From: Clostridia bacterium
Lineage (GTDB): Bacteria; Bacillota_A; Clostridia; Oscillospirales; CAG-272
Assembly (NCBI GenBank): GCA_017935805.1
Contig: JAGBGV010000190.1
Coordinates: forward strand, 1-7,621
Length of the DNA: 7,621 bases
Direction of reading: 5' to 3'
Each line of letters starts with the position of its first letter. Within the stretch, counting starts at the first letter, position 1. The notes beneath the pieces are model-generated. The model saw only the letters and a program-made list of their open reading frames with translations, made no database searches and was not told the DNA's origin. This document shows positions 1-5,250 of this stretch, piece by piece. A program made the position numbers and the translations under genes.

Positions 1-11
1 CGGGGTCTTTT
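1..11. terminator. Right arm of a truncated intrinsic terminator at the window edge
   Basis: The window begins with CGGGGTCTTTTT, which is the 3' arm and T-run of the hairpin seen complete at 5275-5300. The left arm lies outside the window. It would terminate plus-strand transcription entering from upstream. The call rests on identity with the complete copy. Confidence 0.55.
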
Positions 12-14
12 TGA

Positions 15-69
15 GTTATAGGTTATAAGTTATGGGTTATGATTGCCTTCGGCAAGTTATGAGTTTTTT
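15..69 (+). repeat. GTTATRR heptanucleotide repeat array interrupted by a small hairpin
   Basis: Four consecutive heptads are readable: GTTATAG (15-21), GTTATAA (22-28), GTTATGG (29-35) and GTTATGA (36-42). A perfect hairpin, TTGCC-TTC-GGCAA, occupies 43-55. One more heptad, GTTATGA (56-62), and a degenerate GTTTTTT (63-69) follow. The array directly abuts the terminator arm at 1-11. An inverted copy with the same terminator lies at 5238-5300. I do not know the function; the structure suggests a dispersed intergenic repeat that grows and shrinks by slippage. Confidence 0.75.
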
Positions 70-115
70 GTTAGATCTCATGCTACCAACTCACTCATAA
101 AATCCTGCGGGCATA

Positions 116-143
116 TTGATTTTTCAGCCTTTTGTGATATAAT
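116..143 (+). promoter_or_regulatory. Promoter of the creatininase-DUF2809 operon
   Basis: A -35 TTGATT (116-121), a 16-bp spacer and a -10 TATAAT (138-143) preceded by TG at 135-136 make an extended -10 sigma-A type promoter. The predicted start near 150 gives a leader of about 80 nt before the ATG at 230. I recognised no riboswitch in that leader. Confidence 0.7.
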
Positions 144-229
144 GACTACAGTGAAGCACCATATCGCAGGCACAGGGTTGTCCGCTGTTATGGGGATCAC
201 ACTAACCTTATCAATACCGGAGAAATACT

Positions 230-1105
230 ATGGAAACCAGATGGCTTTATACTAACAGCTACGACTTTCCCGCACTGCGAGAAGCCTCAGAGGGTGTTTG
301 CATTATTCCCATGGGATGCATCGAAAAGCACAGCGTGCATCTTCCCCTGGGTACCGATATCCTGAAGGCAAGCCGCCTTTGCTATCTTGCATCACAGATC
401 GAGACAGCGGCAGTTTTCCCTGATTTTACCTTTGGCGATACTCCCTTTGGCGCACACGCACAGCGTCCCGAGGGCACTATATGCCTGGACGTAAGAACTC
501 AGATGATGCTCCTTGAAGAGCTTTGTGATGAGATTGCCGCAAACGGATTTCACAAGATCCTGGTAGTCAATGCCCATGGTGGCAACGCAAGATGGCTTGA
601 CGTGTACTCCCGCAATATAAATACCCGTCCTCACGACTATGTCTGGGGTTATATCCGCCCATCCGACTTGATGACTCCTCACACCATGGCAAGGATCATT
701 CTTGAAAAGGGCAGCGGTGCAATTCCCGAGCTGACACCCGAGGACGAAGAGCTGGTTATCAAATATCACAAAATGGAAATGCGCTGCGGACACGCTTGCA
801 TGGGTGAGACTACATACATGATGGGCGTTACACCCGAAAACGTTCATCTCGACCGTCTTGGCATGGAAGATGGACTTCCTCAGCCCGACCCCTGCCAGAA
901 GCTGGAGGATGCGGGTATCATCACCGACTCTCACGGTTGGTTCCGTCGCTTCCCCAACTGGTACGAGGGACACGACCCTGTTGGCTCAAATGAGCGCCTC
1001 GGAGCTGCTGCTCTGCGTCTTGAAAGCGAGAGAATTGCCCGCGCTATCAAGGCTTTCAAGGAAGACACATGGCTGTGGGAGCACCACAAAAGTATTCAGC
1101 TGTGA
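230..1105 (+). CDS. Creatininase-family amidohydrolase
   Basis: This 291-residue protein belongs to the creatininase family, whose metal-dependent members hydrolyse amide bonds in creatinine, formamidopyrimidines or peptide-derived cofactors. The metal-binding signature is clear: GCIEKHSVHLPLGTD places E32, H34 and D43 where family ligands lie, NAHGGN gives H116, and GHACMGETTY gives H188 and E193, matching the usual HAGxxETS motif with Cys in place of Gly. Length is typical and it lacks a signal peptide, so it is probably cytoplasmic. The ATG at 230 has GGAG at 219-222 with 7-nt spacing. It is the first gene of a likely operon with the membrane protein 32 nt downstream. The substrate cannot be read from sequence; no creatine, mycofactocin or riboflavin genes are nearby, so naming it creatininase proper would be unsafe. 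Confidence 0.9.
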   Translation: METRWLYTNSYDFPALREASEGVCIIPMGCIEKHSVHLPLGTDILKASRLCYLASQIETAAVFPDFTFGDTPFGAHAQRPEGTICLDVRTQMMLLEELCDEIAANGFHKILVVNAHGGNARWLDVYSRNINTRPHDYVWGYIRPSDLMTPHTMARIILEKGSGAIPELTPEDEELVIKYHKMEMRCGHACMGETTYMMGVTPENVHLDRLGMEDGLPQPDPCQKLEDAGIITDSHGWFRRFPNWYEGHDPVGSNERLGAAALRLESERIARAIKAFKEDTWLWEHHKSIQL

Positions 1106-1137
1106 ATAAGGAATCAAATAAACGGGAGAGCATAAAT

Positions 1138-1527
1138 ATGTCAAAAACAAAGCTGAAGCCTCGGATAGCTTACGGTGTCGCCTTTGTTATCATTCTCGCA
1201 CTCATCGTGCTGATCGCGCTGTTCGTCAGAGATAGGTTTATCCGTCCCTACGGCGGAGATATACTGATAACCGTACTGATCTGCTGCTTTGTTCGGATAT
1301 TCTTCCCCCGCGGTGTAAAGCTGCTGCCGCTGTGGGTGTTCCTTTTCGCTGTGGCAGTTGAGGTGGGGCAGTATCTGAACATAGTTGACCTGCTCGGGCT
1401 CGGCCACATTCCGTTTTTCCGAATCGCAATCGGCACATCATTCTCGTGGGCAGACATTCTGTGCTACGCCGCAGGCTCAGCAGTCTTCATCCTCGCAGAA
1501 CGGTGGATAAAGCATCTCTCAAGGTGA
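1138..1527 (+). CDS. DUF2809-type small membrane protein
   Basis: This 129-residue integral membrane protein has about four hydrophobic segments (roughly residues 11-30, 41-56, 60-79 and 101-121). Features I associate with the DUF2809 family are an acidic residue opening helix 2 (GGDIL, D41), an ExxQ motif (E75, Q78), the stretch around residues 85-90 (LLGLGH) and the terminal FSWADILCY motif (W104, D106). The biochemical role of that family is unknown. The ATG at 1138 is chosen because GGGAGAG (1124-1130) lies 7 nt upstream; a longer reading from 1069 would overlap the preceding gene and lacks such a site. It follows the creatininase gene by 32 nt and ends just before a strong terminator, so the two are probably cotranscribed. 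A functional link between them is only inferred. Confidence 0.82.
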   Translation: MSKTKLKPRIAYGVAFVIILALIVLIALFVRDRFIRPYGGDILITVLICCFVRIFFPRGVKLLPLWVFLFAVAVEVGQYLNIVDLLGLGHIPFFRIAIGTSFSWADILCYAAGSAVFILAERWIKHLSR

Positions 1528-1540
1528 CAAATATTAACTC

Positions 1541-1567
1541 AAAAAGAGGCCTTTCGGTCTCTTTTTT
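1541..1567. terminator. Bidirectional intrinsic terminator between convergent genes
   Basis: An 11-bp stem with one G-T wobble is formed by AAAAAGAGGCC (1541-1551) and GGTCTCTTTTT (1556-1566) around a TTTC loop. It has a T-run on the plus strand and, through its A-run, on the minus strand. It sits in the 44-bp gap between the DUF2809 gene stop and the stop of the minus-strand SLH gene, so it can end both transcripts. Confidence 0.9.
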
Positions 1568-1571
1568 GTTG

Positions 1572-2903
1572 TTATTCAATTTCAGCAGTGGCGCCCACAG
1601 ATGCAAGATCCGACACCATGCTCGCCGCATCCCCCTCGGTCATGAACCTGCCGATTATCGGAAGCGTCTCCTTTACCATGTGCTGTGCCTCGGTCAGTCC
1701 GCATCCTGTGTGCTTATCAATAAGCTTGATGACCTCTATCCTGTTCTCACCGACAGCAGTAAGTCTGACAAAACGCAAGCCTGACGAGCTTTTTGCCATA
1801 GCAGTCGCCTCGCCGCCGATCTCCGCAAGCAGAGTCACCATTTCTTCCCCCGCCACGCTGTCATTCACGCGGATCTCGCAGGGCTGTCCGCTCTCCGCAA
1901 TTGCACGTGCCGCCTTCAGCTCAAGATTAGTGCAACTTAAAATAATGCTGACAAGTCGCTGACGGTCAATTGGCATCTTCGTAATCTTTACAACAGTGAT
2001 GGGCGGGTAAACCGACACCGTATCAGTCACAAGCTCCTCATCCCCATCACGCAACACGCATCTGTACATCGGTATAAGCTCGTTTTCGGTGAAGTTATAC
2101 TCAACCTTCAGCACCGCCTCGTCACCAATGCTCACCCACGTCATCGTCTCAAGATCAAAAGCCTGCCAGTTGTACTTCACATCATTTCCGCGAGCCTCGA
2201 CAGCAAAGACAGCCTGACCGGAAGCATACTTGGGATATGCGTCAACCGGTGCATCTGCCATCTCAAAGGGGATGTCGATCACCATGTCGAACTTGATTCG
2301 TCGGTCGGAGTCGAGAATTCGGGCGATTATTGCCGACACCTCACTGCGTCTGATGCCGGTTTCCGGATTGCAGGCATGAGTTTCCGCATCAGATCCCTGA
2401 AGAATACCCGCGCGGTACAGCATGTAGATACCCTCTGCCTCGGGATGATCCATGGGCACGTCGGGGATCGCGCCGTCCTGTATCTCGTTCATGGAATAAA
2501 GCACATCCTCCGACAGGGCACGGGCAAAAATTCCCATGTAACCGCCGCGGGTAGCGTTTTCCGACCAGTCGTATTCACGGGTGATGATTCCTCGCTCTGT
2601 GCAGTAGTCAACATAAGACTGATACCACGGGTCACCGTTTTTCAGAGTTACGCTTCCCTCCTCAAAAAACTGGTTCAGGCACGCCGCCAGCTTTACGGCT
2701 TCCGCGTATGTCAGGTTGGCGTCGGGAGCAAATTTGGTGGCACTTTTGCCGTTGATCAGCCCGGAACGGTAAGCGGTGCGAACATCATTGTAGTACCACG
2801 CATCCTCGGGAACGTCAGAAAAGGGAAGCGGCGCCGCAAAAACATTAACCGCAAGCAAAAGGGATGCAATAATCGAGAATATATTTATAATAAGCTTTTT
2901 CAT
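1572..2903 (-). CDS. Secreted SLH-domain protein with Ig-like region and two L7/L12 C-terminal-like modules
   Basis: Counting from the chosen ATG (2901-2903), the protein is 443 residues. A signal peptide occupies about 1-24 (MKKLIINIF, hydrophobic core, VFA-A cleavage). Three SLH repeats follow: 27-80 (FSDVPEDAWYYNDV, then FAPDANLTYAEAV), about 90-133, and about 146-198 (IPDVP, then GIRRSEVSAIIARIL). SLH repeats anchor proteins to cell-wall polysaccharide. Residues about 220-300 look like an Ig-like beta-domain (YNWQAFD, W256, YRCVLRDGD). The last part holds two related segments, about 304-371 and 379-443; the second (VIKLIDKHTGCGLTEAQHMV, then GATAEIE) strongly resembles the C-terminal domain of ribosomal protein L7/L12. 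The start is preferred over a longer reading from 2945 because AAGGA lies 7 nt upstream and the signal peptide begins there. The protein is presumably surface-exposed; its role is unknown. Gene neighbours give no functional hint. Confidence 0.88.
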   Translation of the reverse strand: MKKLIINIFSIIASLLLAVNVFAAPLPFSDVPEDAWYYNDVRTAYRSGLINGKSATKFAPDANLTYAEAVKLAACLNQFFEEGSVTLKNGDPWYQSYVDYCTERGIITREYDWSENATRGGYMGIFARALSEDVLYSMNEIQDGAIPDVPMDHPEAEGIYMLYRAGILQGSDAETHACNPETGIRRSEVSAIIARILDSDRRIKFDMVIDIPFEMADAPVDAYPKYASGQAVFAVEARGNDVKYNWQAFDLETMTWVSIGDEAVLKVEYNFTENELIPMYRCVLRDGDEELVTDTVSVYPPITVVKITKMPIDRQRLVSIILSCTNLELKAARAIAESGQPCEIRVNDSVAGEEMVTLLAEIGGEATAMAKSSSGLRFVRLTAVGENRIEVIKLIDKHTGCGLTEAQHMVKETLPIIGRFMTEGDAASMVSDLASVGATAEIE

Positions 2904-2936
2904 TGATATTTCCTTGGTTTGACATTGTTCTACAAA

Positions 2937-2965
2937 ATTATACACAATACAGATGGGAATATCAA
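2937..2965 (-). promoter_or_regulatory. Promoter of the SLH-domain gene
   Basis: On the minus strand, TTGATA (2960-2965), a 17-bp spacer and a consensus TATAAT (2937-2942) form a strong sigma-A type promoter. The predicted start near 2930 leaves a leader of about 27 nt with the Shine-Dalgarno sequence. The -10 lies within the extended reading from 2945, which further supports the downstream ATG as the true start. Confidence 0.8.
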
Positions 2966-2966
2966 C

Positions 2967-2997
2967 AGATATTTGTTAACGGAGTATAGATATTTGT
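2967..2997. promoter_or_regulatory. Operator-like direct repeat between divergent promoters
   Basis: AGATATTTGT occurs at 2967-2976 and again at 2988-2997, exactly 21 bp apart, which is two DNA turns. Similarity extends beyond each copy (TTAAC versus TCAAA). The first copy begins one base upstream of the SLH-gene -35, at about -37 to -46 from its predicted start. The second ends about 21 bp upstream of the tRNA promoter -35. This is a typical placement for a dimeric activator or repressor. Binding is inferred and the regulator is unknown. Confidence 0.5.
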
Positions 2998-3018
2998 CAA
3001 ATTATTTTCGGAAAGCAC

Positions 3019-3047
3019 TTGACAAAACCTGTAACCTGTGGTATAAT
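3019..3047 (+). promoter_or_regulatory. Near-perfect consensus promoter of tRNA-Ser
   Basis: TTGACA (3019-3024), a 17-bp spacer and TATAAT (3042-3047) match the sigma-A consensus at all twelve positions. A TGn extension (3039-3041) is also present. Such strength fits a stable-RNA gene. The predicted start near 3054 gives a leader of about 73 nt before the mature tRNA, which contains a possible stem: TGTGT (3088-3092) with ACACA (3116-3120), enclosing CGCA-GATA-TGCG (3099-3110). Confidence 0.9.
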
Positions 3048-3126
3048 AATCGAGCGTTATGGGGTAACCCACGGCGAAAGTGAATAATGTGTTGCATGCG
3101 CAGATATGCGGATAGACACAGCACAC

Positions 3127-3216
3127 GCAAAGGTGGCTGAGCTGGTCTAAGGCGCACGACTGGAAATCGTGTGTTCGGCTAATAACCGACCGAGGGTTCG
3201 AATCCCTCCCTTTGCG
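3127..3216 (+). tRNA. tRNA-Ser, anticodon GGA
   Basis: This 90-nt class II tRNA folds completely. The acceptor is GCAAAGG (3127-3133) with CCTTTGC (3209-3215) and discriminator G3216. The anticodon stem is CACGA/TCGTG around CTGGAAA with anticodon GGA at 3162-3164. A long variable arm (about 3172-3191, TCGG/CCGA core) and the T arm GAGGG-TTCGAAT-CCCTC (3192-3208) follow. The GGA anticodon, long variable arm and discriminator G identify serine, reading UCC and UCU codons. CCA is not encoded, so it must be added post-transcriptionally. It is flanked by its own promoter and terminator, making it a single-gene unit. Confidence 0.96.
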
Positions 3217-3217
3217 T

Positions 3218-3256
3218 AAAACAAAACATCGACTTTATGTCGGTGTTTTTTGTTTT
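3218..3256 (+). terminator. Intrinsic terminator of tRNA-Ser
   Basis: A hairpin of CATCGAC and GTCGGTG (one T-G wobble) around TTTAT is flanked by AAAACAAAA on the left and TTTTTTGTTTT on the right, extending the stem and giving a T-tract. It begins two bases after the tRNA discriminator base, so 3' trailer processing is short. Confidence 0.88.
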
Positions 3257-3355
3257 CTATATGTGGAGCTTTGAGAAATGTCTGGGCGTTTCAAGATAAA
3301 CAGAAAACCCGAAGCGCCAACGAGAAACGCCGTACACTGACGCTTGCGTCAGTAG

Positions 3356-3390
3356 GGGTTCAGAATCCCTCCCTCAACTTTACGGAGGGA
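3356..3390 (+). repeat. Sequence resembling the tRNA-Ser 3' end, also a partial copy of the 110-bp repeat end
   Basis: GGGTTCAGAATCCCTCCCT (3356-3374) matches GGGTTCGAATCCCTCCCT in the tRNA T arm and acceptor (3194-3211), apart from one inserted A. The following CAACTTTACGGAGGGA continues the same sequence found at the ends of the 110-bp units (3543-3569 and 3653-3679). TCCCTCC and GGAGGGA can form a hairpin. It could be a remnant of tRNA-end duplication or an independent repeat that resembles it. Confidence 0.6.
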
Positions 3391-3405
3391 TGAGAACGCA
3401 GCGAA

Positions 3406-3430
3406 GCAAATTATCCGGGGGATGATTTGC
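3406..3430. repeat. 11-bp inverted repeat (hairpin)
   Basis: GCAAATTATCC (3406-3416) and GGATGATTTGC (3420-3430) pair over 11 positions with one T-G wobble around a GGG loop. There is no T-tract, so it is not a normal terminator. It lies in the unique stretch between the partial and full repeat units. Confidence 0.6.
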
Positions 3431-3460
3431 GAGCGGTGTCCGAAGGATTTTGCGAGGCAT

Positions 3461-3716
3461 AAAAGCACAAGCACGCATCATTGCCGAGCAAAATCCAAGC
3501 CGAACAAGGGGAAACCGCATTGGGAGAGAGCGCCATTCGAGCGAATCCCTCCCTCTACTTTACGGAGGACAAAAGCACAAGCACGTAGCATTGCCGAGCA
3601 AAATCCAAGCCGAACAAGGGGAAACCGCATTGGGAGAGAACGCCATTCGAGCGAATCCCTCCCTCTACTTTATGGTGGACAAAAGCACAAGCACGCAGCA
3701 TTGCCGAGCAAAATCC
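3461..3716. repeat. 110-bp tandem direct repeat, two full copies and a 36-bp partial third
   Basis: Units run 3461-3570 and 3571-3680, with 105 of 110 positions identical, and a third copy stops after 36 bp (3681-3716, one mismatch to unit 1). Each full unit contains GCGAATCCCTCCCT, which shares 13 bases (CGAATCCCTCCCT) with the tRNA-Ser 3' end, the small inverted repeat ATTCG-AG-CGAAT, and CCTCC pairing with GGAGG. The second unit's GGAGG is mutated to GGTGG. The period is not a multiple of three, which argues against coding. The array lies between tRNA-Ser and the next promoter. Confidence 0.92.
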
Positions 3717-3769
3717 CATAAGCAAAACTGTTTAGTTACAGGGAGCAAGCGGGATTGAGTACTTTTCTC

Positions 3770-3798
3770 TTGCGTTTTTCGGTAAAATATGGTATAAT
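3770..3798 (+). promoter_or_regulatory. Promoter of the membrane-protein gene pair
   Basis: The extended -10 TGGTATAAT (3790-3798) is identical to that of the tRNA promoter. A poor -35 TTGCGT (3770-3775) sits 17 bp upstream, which an extended -10 can compensate for. The predicted start near 3805 is only about 20 nt before the GTG start codon, so the leader is little more than the GGAG site. Confidence 0.65.
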
Positions 3799-3824
3799 AA
3801 ACAACAAAAAGGAGAAATAACGCC

Positions 3825-4352
3825 GTGAAACTTAAAAAAATTTTACTTGATTCTCTTATACTTGTAGTAATCCTGGTGATTGCCGGACTGCTATGCTCTT
3901 TTGTGTGCAGTTGGGTATTTGTTCTCCCAGTAAAAGCGCTTTCTACCAATGAGCTTATTGCCCGACTGACCTACTTCGTTCCGTATTTCATCTCTATGCT
4001 GGCGGTGCTGTTTGTTTTCTCCTACAAAAAAGAGTACAAACGCGAGAATTTTGTGCTGTGGGAAGCAGTCGCATCAGGCGTCATAGCTTGTGGTATTCAG
4101 CTGATCCTTCCTTTTGTTCTCACCTTTGTTGAGTACACGGTCGGTCCTGCCCTGCCCCTTGGCAAGATAATCTTTGCGGGAGCTGACATAAACAAGCCGC
4201 TCCTCAATTATGAGGTGCCCGGACATATTTACGCACTTTGTATGCTTCTGCTTGATGTGTTTTACATAATCTCAACCGTCCTCGGCAGCCGCGCCGGTCA
4301 GAAGAAAAGACAATCCGAGCGGGATAAGCTGTGCGGAAATGGGGGAGAGTAA
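3825..4352 (+). CDS. Four-helix membrane protein of unknown function
   Basis: This 175-residue polytopic protein has hydrophobic segments at about 7-29, 48-66, 77-104 and 133-153. Its C-terminal tail is strongly charged (GQKKRQSERDKL, residues 158-169) and is probably cytoplasmic. I recognise no family and see no catalytic motif. It starts at GTG 3825, with GGAG at 3811-3814 and 10-nt spacing, just after an extended -10 promoter; there is no better in-frame ATG nearby. The next gene begins 36 nt after its stop, suggesting an operon of two membrane proteins. A 29-bp stretch encoding the charged tail (4293-4321) is repeated exactly at 5200-5228, so a related gene or segment was once duplicated here. 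Function should be left as hypothetical. Confidence 0.82.
   Translation: MKLKKILLDSLILVVILVIAGLLCSFVCSWVFVLPVKALSTNELIARLTYFVPYFISMLAVLFVFSYKKEYKRENFVLWEAVASGVIACGIQLILPFVLTFVEYTVGPALPLGKIIFAGADINKPLLNYEVPGHIYALCMLLLDVFYIISTVLGSRAGQKKRQSERDKLCGNGGE
4293..4321 (+). repeat. 29-bp direct repeat, copy 1 (inside the first membrane-protein gene)
   Basis: This stretch, beginning GCCGGTCAGAAG and ending AATCCGAGCG, is identical over 29 bases to 5200-5228. Seven of the next ten bases also match. It encodes the charged C-terminal tail of the first membrane protein. The two copies are 907 bp apart and bracket the second membrane-protein gene. Confidence 0.9.
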
Positions 4353-4388
4353 ATTTTGTATATTTCAGAAAGGAAAGGCACAATTATT

Positions 4389-5108
4389 ATGAAACAAAAG
4401 AAATTTGACACATTGACTTCGATCCTGATCTATCTTCTCTTTGCACTGACCGTGCTCTATCCTTTCGGATTTGCGGCTTCGTCATTGCTTGGATACACAT
4501 TTAAGCTTACAAACGCCGCGGTATATTCATGCGTTATCGCAATTCTCTCCATATGCACAATGATGCTCACCATCAGCCTCAAAGAAGGACTTAAAAGCAA
4601 GCCTGCCCGCGCCCTGATTACATATATGCCTCTATTATCAATGATCAATGCCATTCTTTTGATATTTGATCTCGAAGGATTCATTGCAATCGGAGGCACG
4701 CTGATATCAGCAGTCTGCTGTTTCGTCATGGCGCTGATCTGTGGCAAACCGTTGGTTTTGAAGATAATCTCACTGACGCTGTCCGTGCTGTTGTTATTCC
4801 CGGCTATATACCTCGGTTTTTACATTACCATATTCGGAAATATGTGGGCAAATACAGTCGTGAAAGCCGTAGAATCTCCAAGCGGCGAATATTGCGCCAA
4901 GGTAATAGACAACGACCAGGGTTCTCTCGGCGGAAATACATTTGTGGATGTATATAAAGGACGGGAATTGAATTTCATCATATTCACAATCGAAAAGAAG
5001 CCCGAGAGAGTGTACGAAGGCGATTGGGGATACGGAGAACATATGGACATTTACTGGAAAGATGACAAATGCCTGATCATCGACTCAAAAGAGCATGTGA
5101 TGGAATAG
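4389..5108 (+). CDS. Membrane protein with extracytoplasmic DUF5412-like C-terminal domain
   Basis: This 239-residue protein has five hydrophobic segments (about 10-31, 43-64, 75-93, 97-118 and 123-150) followed by a soluble domain (about 153-239). The soluble part, with SPSGEYCAKV (163-172) and MDIYWKDDKCLII (219-231), resembles the DUF5412 type: a short beta-rich domain with an SPxGKY motif near its start and a IxWxDxxTL-like motif near its end. The family's function is unknown and my assignment is from memory of the pattern. The ATG at 4389 is chosen over a TTG at 4356 because AGAAAGGAAAGG (4367-4378) lies 10 nt upstream. The gene follows the other membrane protein by 36 nt and probably shares its promoter. 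A complex between the two is possible but only inferred. Confidence 0.78.
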   Translation: MKQKKFDTLTSILIYLLFALTVLYPFGFAASSLLGYTFKLTNAAVYSCVIAILSICTMMLTISLKEGLKSKPARALITYMPLLSMINAILLIFDLEGFIAIGGTLISAVCCFVMALICGKPLVLKIISLTLSVLLLFPAIYLGFYITIFGNMWANTVVKAVESPSGEYCAKVIDNDQGSLGGNTFVDVYKGRELNFIIFTIEKKPERVYEGDWGYGEHMDIYWKDDKCLIIDSKEHVME

Positions 5109-5187
5109 TTGGTATATGAACGTTCAGCGGCTCAAATATCGTGCATCGTCACAGATGAACACAGTTCGCCCCTACGGGTGTAGCTAA

Positions 5188-5250
5188 ATATCCCGTTTTG
5201 CCGGTCAGAAGAAAAGACAATCCGAGCGCGAGAAACTATACAACTCATAA
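5188..5250 (+). pseudogene. Remnant of the 3' end of a paralogue of the first membrane-protein gene
   Basis: The frame reads ISRFAGQKKRQSEREKLYNS and then TAA at 5248-5250, closely matching the SRAGQKKRQSERDKL tail of the protein encoded at 3825-4352. The DNA is identical over 5200-5228. The frame is closed upstream by TAA at 5185-5187 and there is no start codon or ribosome binding site, so only the last 20 codons remain. The stop lies within the first good heptad of the adjacent repeat array. It is either what remains of a deleted tandem paralogue or the original end of the upstream gene, displaced by an insertion. Confidence 0.65.

Larger units (their letters stand above)
3257..3824. other. 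Non-coding stretch after the tRNA, rich in hairpins and repeats
   Basis: No credible gene lies here. The stretch holds an inverted repeat GGCGTTTC (3285-3292) / GAAACGCC (3324-3331), with a competing arm GAAGCGCC (3311-3318). It also holds a perfect hairpin ACTGACGC-TT-GCGTCAGT (3336-3353), a copy of the tRNA 3' end sequence (3356-3374), a hairpin at 3406-3430, the 110-bp tandem repeat (3461-3716) and the promoter of the next gene. Open frames across it come from the repeat itself and none has a ribosome binding site or a recognisable product. Confidence 0.7.

Noticed and set aside
150..229. Riboswitch or attenuator in the creatininase leader
   Set aside because: The 80-nt leader shows no stable stem plus T-tract and no motif of a known riboswitch class.
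43..255. Small plus-strand open frame before the creatininase gene
   Set aside because: It starts inside the heptad/hairpin repeat, spans the promoter, lacks a ribosome binding site and overlaps the well-supported start at 230.
392..973. 193-codon minus-strand open frame
   Set aside because: It is antisense to the creatininase gene, whose metal-binding motifs establish the real frame.
1446..1784. 112-codon plus-strand open frame
   Set aside because: It crosses the DUF2809 gene end and the terminator and runs antisense to the SLH gene.
2376..2906. 176-codon plus-strand open frame
   Set aside because: It is antisense to the SLH protein gene and has no recognisable motif or ribosome binding site.
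3461..3716. CRISPR-like array
   Set aside because: The units are 110-bp head-to-tail copies with no variable spacers, and no cas gene is present.
3422..3758. Two overlapping plus-strand open frames across the 110-bp repeats, reading repeated HKSTST/KAQARSIAEQ peptides
   Set aside because: The repeat period is not a multiple of three, so the same DNA is read in different frames. There is no ribosome binding site or family resemblance, and openness comes from the repeat composition.
3665..3949. 94-codon minus-strand open frame
   Set aside because: It covers the repeat tail, the promoter at 3770-3798 and the start of the membrane-protein gene; its product has no recognisable features.
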